The position numbers and the translations under genes are program-made. The notes under the pieces are model-generated. The model ran no database searches and had not been told where the DNA came from. It saw only the letters and a list, made by a program, of their open reading frames with translations. Shown here piece after piece: positions 59,826 through 64,000 of a stretch of 64,000 nt of DNA (position 1 is its first letter; each line of letters opens with the position of its first letter). Where the stretch lies: contig CAZKPB010000014.1 in the NCBI GenBank assembly GCA_964554535.1, positions 1 through 64,000 of the forward strand. Reading direction: 5' to 3'. This DNA is from DMER64 sp964554535. Lineage in GTDB: Bacteria > Bacteroidota > Bacteroidia > Bacteroidales > UBA932.

Positions 59826-61367
59826 ATGAAAAATCTCATTACAGCCTGCAAGTGGGCCATAGCGGCCACTTTGCTAGTATTTGCCTGTGCCTGCAACCAC
59901 GACTCACTGGCCGATACAGACGCCTTCACCGTCACCCTTTCCCTGACCGGAGACACCACCCAGCAACGCACCGTTCCCTGCGCCGCCGGAAGATACACCG
60001 TGACTTTTACCACCAATAAATATTGGTCCGCCACCCTGCTGCACAACGGGGAATCCTTAGACGGCAGCACCCTTACTCCCGGCAGCGGTGCCCCTTCAGA
60101 GACAGCCGTTCTCAACTTCTTTCTTCCCGCCAACCGCGACTATTCGCCAAGAATTTTTAATCTGACCCTGACCGCCAACCAAGTAACCCTGCCCATTGTA
60201 ATCACTCAGTTACCCTTTGACATGGAGACCCGGTTGACCGTTACCCCGGCCGAGGCCACCTTTGAGAGCGAAGGCGGTGTGCAGGAGTTCACCGTCACGG
60301 CCAACGTGGACTGGAGCCTGAGCGGTATTCCCGCCTGGTGCACCGTCACCCCCGCTACAGGCAAGGCAGACCAAACGGTCACCGTCACGGCCACCGCCGC
60401 CCTTAACACGGGAGCCGCCCGCGAGAGTCAGCTCACCTTCACCGCCGGCAACGTGACCCAAAACGCCACCTTGTCACAAAAACGCGCCATTGCACAAGGC
60501 ACTGTCACCACCGTGGATACCCTATTTTTCGGGGCCGAGGCCGCCAGCCGGGGCATTACCCTGAGTGCCACCGCCGCCTGGACCGCACAATCCGGAGCCG
60601 CCTGGTGCACCGTGACCCCCGCCGCAGGTGACGCTGCCGAAAGCCGGGACATTGCCCTGACCGTTGGAGCCTATAACGGATCCACCGCACGGGAGACGGA
60701 AGTGCTCTTCTATATTGGACAGGACGTCAAACACCGTACGGTGGTGCTGCAGAGTCCGCCCCTGGAAGGCAGCACCTGGGACGTGTTTGTGAAAGATACG
60801 CTTACCGCGGAATATTTCGTCAATATGCTTTCTTCTTCAGAGCCTGAACAGTCCAATGATGAACTCATTTGGGACGACACCCTTTCTCTGTCCTTCGCTA
60901 ACGGAAAAGCCTACATAGACGAACAGGAGGCTCAATACACCCAGAACGGCAACCGGATAAGCATTCTGCAAAAATTAACCGCCAGTCAGCAATATCTGGA
61001 TTCGGAAGATGAAGATGCAAACGTCATTACTCGCCGCTTTACCTTGGATTCCATAAAGTTGGACCTCTCCCTAGACGGATACCATACACGGATTATTGAG
61101 GGACACACCACCCTGAGTGCCCGTTTTGACTACATCTACGTCACCTACCATGACGAAATTTCCTTTGATTTTTCCTGCCATTCCACGCTGGTCGCCAACG
61201 GCGGCGGAAACGTTACCGGAAACAACCCGCGCCGCATTGAGAAACAACCCAATGCCAAATGGTACCAGCCCGATGCCGAAAAAGACCCCGCCTTTTCCGG
61301 TAACTTATTCACTTACCTGTATAGTACGCTGATTAAATATCTGGAATTGGAGGGATATCTGGAATAA
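59826..61367 (+). CDS. BACON-domain surface lipoprotein
   Basis: 513 aa. Lipoprotein signal MKNLITACKWAIAATLLVFACAC, then an N-terminal all-beta region and two clear BACON domains (about 130-230 with IPAWCTVTPATGKAD, and about 235-325 with AAWCTVTPAAGDAAE). The repeated WCTVTPA is the family hallmark, and a third, weaker copy lies at residues 35-125. BACON domains in Bacteroidales are thought to bind mucin or other glycans. The C-terminal 180 residues are an unrecognised beta-rich module. The end overlaps the convergent nnrD gene by 35 nt. Co-transcription with the RluA gene is likely from the 8-nt gap. Confidence 0.87.
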   Translation: MKNLITACKWAIAATLLVFACACNHDSLADTDAFTVTLSLTGDTTQQRTVPCAAGRYTVTFTTNKYWSATLLHNGESLDGSTLTPGSGAPSETAVLNFFLPANRDYSPRIFNLTLTANQVTLPIVITQLPFDMETRLTVTPAEATFESEGGVQEFTVTANVDWSLSGIPAWCTVTPATGKADQTVTVTATAALNTGAARESQLTFTAGNVTQNATLSQKRAIAQGTVTTVDTLFFGAEAASRGITLSATAAWTAQSGAAWCTVTPAAGDAAESRDIALTVGAYNGSTARETEVLFYIGQDVKHRTVVLQSPPLEGSTWDVFVKDTLTAEYFVNMLSSSEPEQSNDELIWDDTLSLSFANGKAYIDEQEAQYTQNGNRISILQKLTASQQYLDSEDEDANVITRRFTLDSIKLDLSLDGYHTRIIEGHTTLSARFDYIYVTYHDEISFDFSCHSTLVANGGGNVTGNNPRRIEKQPNAKWYQPDAEKDPAFSGNLFTYLYSTLIKYLELEGYLE

Positions 61368-62265
61368 GATCCCCTGCCATCAGAAAAGCCTGAGAAGTGC
61401 GGGCGGCGGCCACGTCGCCCGCTTTTCCGTGTGCCCATACCGCCGTCACCGCCGCCTGTTTGGGTTCGCAGGACAAGGCACCACGTTGCGCCAACAGACC
61501 CAGCAGCAGACCGGTCAGCACGTCACCGCAACCGCCGGTGGCCATGCCCGCATTGCCGGTGGTATTGAAACGGATTTTGCCGCAGGGAGTGCACGTAGCG
61601 GTATGATGGCCCTTCAAGACCACAATCACCCCCAAAGAGGTCGCCATACGGCGTGCCTGCAGCAAACGCGCTTTTTCTATCCGCATCTTCTTGCCGTCAG
61701 TGCCACAGACCTGAGCGGCGGAAGGGTAACCCAGGGCGGCTGCCAGACGATCCAACTCGCCGGGATGAGGTGTGAGGATGGTATTATGGGGCAGCCGGTA
61801 CAACCCTTGCGGACGGGCCGAGAGGATGTTGAGCGCATCGGCATCAAAAACGGCGCGGCAGGCGGTTCCCTGACGGGCCAGCCAATCTATGAGCGCTTCC
61901 ACCACGGTGGCGGTACGCGGGTCGGTGCCTATGCCCGGACCTATGGCCACGGCGTTGACCGTCGGGGCAATGGCGGGCAAGACGGTAAGACAATCGAGAT
62001 CCGGGTCAAGGGATTGCATGGCCTCGGGCAGAGAAACCAGCAGGGGAAACTCTCCGCGGGAAGGCAGGTGGACGGTCAGCAGGCCCGCTCCGCTGCGCAG
62101 ACACGCGGCGGCGGCAAGCAGGGCGGCTCCGGTCTTTCCCTTGCTACCGGCCAGCAGCAGGGCGTGGCCGTAGGTTCCCTTGTGCGAGTGGGGGTCTCGG
62201 CTAAAATGGAGAAAGGGAGCCACATCGGGCCCCTTGATGCGGATAAACTGCGGGTTGGTCAGCAT
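61333..62265 (-). CDS. nnrD: ADP/ATP-dependent NAD(P)H-hydrate dehydratase
   Basis: 310 aa ribokinase-like enzyme repairing hydrated NAD(P)H. Motifs: HKGTYGHALLLAGSKGKTGAALLAA (read in parts), AIGPGIGTD, LTPHPGELDRL, VVLKGHHT and the anion-hole/phosphate motif TGNAGMATGGCGDVLTGLLLG. The epimerase (NnrE/YjeF N) domain often fused at the N-terminus is absent; it must be encoded elsewhere. It is last in gmk-nadD-nnrD, overlapping nadD by 7 nt, a grouping that links NAD synthesis to NAD repair. Confidence 0.95.
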   Translation of the reverse strand: MLTNPQFIRIKGPDVAPFLHFSRDPHSHKGTYGHALLLAGSKGKTGAALLAAAACLRSGAGLLTVHLPSRGEFPLLVSLPEAMQSLDPDLDCLTVLPAIAPTVNAVAIGPGIGTDPRTATVVEALIDWLARQGTACRAVFDADALNILSARPQGLYRLPHNTILTPHPGELDRLAAALGYPSAAQVCGTDGKKMRIEKARLLQARRMATSLGVIVVLKGHHTATCTPCGKIRFNTTGNAGMATGGCGDVLTGLLLGLLAQRGALSCEPKQAAVTAVWAHGKAGDVAAARTSQAFLMAGDLIPDIPPIPDI

Positions 62266-62858
62266 AGGAAACCGTTCATATTTTTCCCCGAGGCCAGCCC
62301 TTCACGCACAAAGGTGGAAGAAACGCCAATCAGCGGGGCATCCAGCAGGCGCAAACCCATGGGAGACACCAAAGCGCTGCCGTCGGCCGAGGGATACCGG
62401 CGCGCATTGTATTTTTCACACAATGCCGCAGCATCCACGCCCTGACGGGGATAGATGTAGATTTCAAAATCACGAAAGATTTCTTCCCACCGGTACCAGC
62501 GTTCTATCTGGGAAAGATTGTCCGCACCGAATACCGGTACAAAACGGGTGTCCGGAATGGTCCGCTGCAGGTGACGCAAGGTGTTGATGGTATAAAGAGG
62601 TTGGGGAAGATGAAATTCCACGTCAGATACTTCTACAGGTAACAGTTTATCTTCCATTACCTTGCGAATATGCTCCAGCCGAAGTTCCAAAACGCTTTGC
62701 CGGGCGGTCTGGGGCACTTTGAGGGGATTCTGAGGAGAGAGAATCAGGCGTACGTTGTCCAGGTCCGTAAAATAGGCCAAATAGTTGGCAATGGCCACAT
62801 GGCCTATATGCAGGGGGTTGAATGAGCCGAAGTAGAGGCCGCACGAAGGTTGTTTCAT
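62259..62858 (-). CDS. nadD: Nicotinate-mononucleotide adenylyltransferase
   Basis: 199 aa, standard length. It adenylylates nicotinate mononucleotide to deamido-NAD. The HxGH superfamily motif is GSFNPLHIGH, the substrate segment SPQNPLK, and the C-terminal ISSTxxR motif is GVSSTFVREGL. It lies 18 nt downstream of gmk and overlaps nnrD by 7 nt, indicating one transcript. Confidence 0.97.
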   Translation of the reverse strand: MKQPSCGLYFGSFNPLHIGHVAIANYLAYFTDLDNVRLILSPQNPLKVPQTARQSVLELRLEHIRKVMEDKLLPVEVSDVEFHLPQPLYTINTLRHLQRTIPDTRFVPVFGADNLSQIERWYRWEEIFRDFEIYIYPRQGVDAAALCEKYNARRYPSADGSALVSPMGLRLLDAPLIGVSSTFVREGLASGKNMNGFLC

Positions 62859-62876
62859 TATGTTTTCTGACTATTC

Positions 62877-63446
62877 CTATAATATAAATGAAGCTACCAA
62901 CTCCGTGGCGCGTTCCAGGGTTTCTTCCAGTTTGTCGTTCACCAGCACCACGTCAAAATGCGGAGCATCCTGCATTTCAATGCCGGCCTTGGCCACCCGC
63001 TCGGCAATGGCCTGCGGGGTGTCCGTACCGCGGCGACGCAACCGTTCTTCCAGCACTTCCAGGGAGGGAGGGGCAATGAACACGGAAAGAGCCTGTTTGC
63101 CGAATTTTTTCTTGAGGTTGATGCCGCCCTTGACGTCCACATCAAAAACCGCCACGTGGTGGCCGTTCCAGATGCGTTCCAGTTCTATCTTGAGGGTGCC
63201 GTAATAGCGACCGTGGTAAACTTCTTCCCATTCCACAAAGGCGTCCCTGGCTATGAGGTCTTTGAATTCTTCAGTGGAAATGAAATAATACTCGCGCCCG
63301 TTTTCCTCGTTGCCGCGAGGTTCCCTTGTGGTGGCGGTAATGGAAAAATCAAGTTGCGGAAACATTTCCATAAGGTGGTTCACCACAGTGGATTTGCCCG
63401 AGCCGGAAGGGGCGGAAAATATCAGGGCTTTGTTATTAATTTTCAT
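62877..63446 (-). CDS. gmk: Guanylate kinase
   Basis: 189 aa. It phosphorylates GMP to GDP. The P-loop is SAPSGSGKST, the GMP-binding region SITATTREPRGNEENGREYYF, and the later EWEEVYHGRYYGT and AVFDVDVKGGINLKK are signatures. The start at 63446 (MKINNK) is chosen: an upstream in-frame start would add a 18-residue tail unlike gmk. First gene of the gmk-nadD-nnrD operon, divergent from the aldolase gene. Confidence 0.97.
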   Translation of the reverse strand: MKINNKALIFSAPSGSGKSTVVNHLMEMFPQLDFSITATTREPRGNEENGREYYFISTEEFKDLIARDAFVEWEEVYHGRYYGTLKIELERIWNGHHVAVFDVDVKGGINLKKKFGKQALSVFIAPPSLEVLEERLRRRGTDTPQAIAERVAKAGIEMQDAPHFDVVLVNDKLEETLERATELVASFIL

Positions 63447-63472
63447 AATGCCAAAGTTACACCCTTTTTTTC

Positions 63473-63480
63473 TATCTTTG
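63473..63480 (+). promoter_or_regulatory. -7 box of the aldolase gene
   Basis: TATCTTTG exactly matches TAnnTTTG, 38 nt upstream of the aldolase ATG, in the divergent region with gmk. Confidence 0.55.
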
Positions 63481-63518
63481 CGCGTCGAAATCAACATCAA
63501 AGATTAAATTCAATAATT

Positions 63519-64000
63519 ATGGTATCATTCAAAGATTTAGGCTTGGTAAACACGCGTGATTTGTTTAAGAAAGCCGTAGCCGGCGGGTATGCAATCCCTG
63601 CCTTCAATTTTAACAATATGGAACAGATGCAGGCCATTATTCAGGCTTGTGTGGAAACAAAATCACCTGTGATTCTGCAAGTTTCCAGCGGTGCCCGCAA
63701 ATATGCCAACCAGACGCTGCTGCGCTATATGGCTCAGGGTGCCGTGGAATACGCCAAAGAACTGGGTTACAACATTCCCATTGTATTGCATCTGGACCAC
63801 GGTGACAGCTTTGAACTTTGCAAAAACTGTATTGAATACGGATTCTCTTCCGTAATGATTGACGGTTCTCACCTGACTTATGATGAAAACGTGGCATTGA
63901 CCAAGAAAGTGGTTGAATACGCCCATCAATATGACGTTACCGTAGAAGGCGAACTGGGCGTGCTGGCCGGCGTGGAAGACGACGTCAAAGCCGAGGTGCA
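63519..64000 (+). CDS. fba: Class II fructose-bisphosphate aldolase (3' end cut)
   Basis: The first 160 codons of a glycolytic/gluconeogenic zinc aldolase; the gene continues beyond the window. Visible motifs: SFKDLGLVNTRDLFKKAVAGGYAIPAFNFNN (in parts), the zinc/substrate HLDHGDSFE with Asp and His ligands, SVMIDGSHLTYDENV and VEGELGVLAGVEDDV, which match class IIA/B aldolases of the fba/tagatose family. The start ATG 63519 is directly preceded by a recognisable promoter. Fructose-bisphosphate is the usual substrate; tagatose-bisphosphate cannot be excluded from this fragment. Confidence 0.93.
   Translation, partial: MVSFKDLGLVNTRDLFKKAVAGGYAIPAFNFNNMEQMQAIIQACVETKSPVILQVSSGARKYANQTLLRYMAQGAVEYAKELGYNIPIVLHLDHGDSFELCKNCIEYGFSSVMIDGSHLTYDENVALTKKVVEYAHQYDVTVEGELGVLAGVEDDVKAEV

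Overview
The window is a Bacteroidales chromosome segment. Evidence: a SusC/SusD pair, BACON-domain and FISUMP-like lipoproteins, -7 boxes of the Bacteroidota form TAnnTTTG, DUF4954 and a Bacteroides-type GreA/GreB. Base composition is near-balanced, with an AT-richer left end. The enzyme set (GH33 sialidase, GH9, GH3, GH43, secreted esterases, AdhE, NADP-type glutamate dehydrogenase) suits a fermentative gut or rumen glycan degrader; a family-level assignment is not justified. I see no transposase, rRNA, CRISPR array or prophage.

Layout. 1-5.1 kb: accessory genes (a FISUMP-like lipoprotein, a winged-helix regulator with a membrane protein, an FtsX-type ABC permease). 5.1-8.7 kb: exonuclease III, a hydroxyacid dehydrogenase and a SASA esterase, among unusually palindromic intergenic DNA (a 43-nt hairpin, a REP-like element, a 280-bp GC-rich inverted-repeat element, and four hairpins next to tRNA-Arg). 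8.7-14 kb: housekeeping genes on the minus strand (rplS, an M23 peptidase, dnaJ, grpE, and a GMP synthase lacking its glutaminase domain).

14-28 kb: the centrepiece, a sialic-acid-type operon. A GntR/FadR regulator precedes a nine-gene run: beta-propeller/SSS symporter, N-acetylneuraminate lyase, SusC, SusD, sialidase, D-lyxose/mannose-isomerase-type cupin, secreted phosphoesterase, DUF4432 mutarotase-like protein and secreted YhcH/NanQ-like protein. One palindrome, ATTTGTCTGAYAAAT, lies before the regulator and again before the operon. No ManNAc epimerase or kinase is present, but a mannose/lyxose isomerase-type protein is. That combination fits use of KDN (lyase products pyruvate + mannose; mannose to fructose) at least as well as Neu5Ac. 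This is inference.

28-34.9 kb: a 5'-nucleotidase, a 63-aa protein and a CrtISO-like oxidoreductase; then, on the minus strand, a Gre-factor/Nudix fusion with a DUF4954 left-handed beta-helix protein; and a YjbR protein. 35-50 kb: plant-polysaccharide and fermentation genes (two tandem esterases, AdhE, GH43, DUF3237, DUF1846, GH3, GH9). 49.8-51.4 kb: an AlkD-like glycosylase beside a Fpg/Nei-like protein that lacks the catalytic N-terminal proline. 51.4-64 kb: a PEP/pyruvate-binding protein with receiver-like domains, gdhA, OsmC, dnaK, an RluA-type synthase, a BACON lipoprotein, the gmk-nadD-nnrD run, and the start of class II fructose-bisphosphate aldolase, cut by the window edge.
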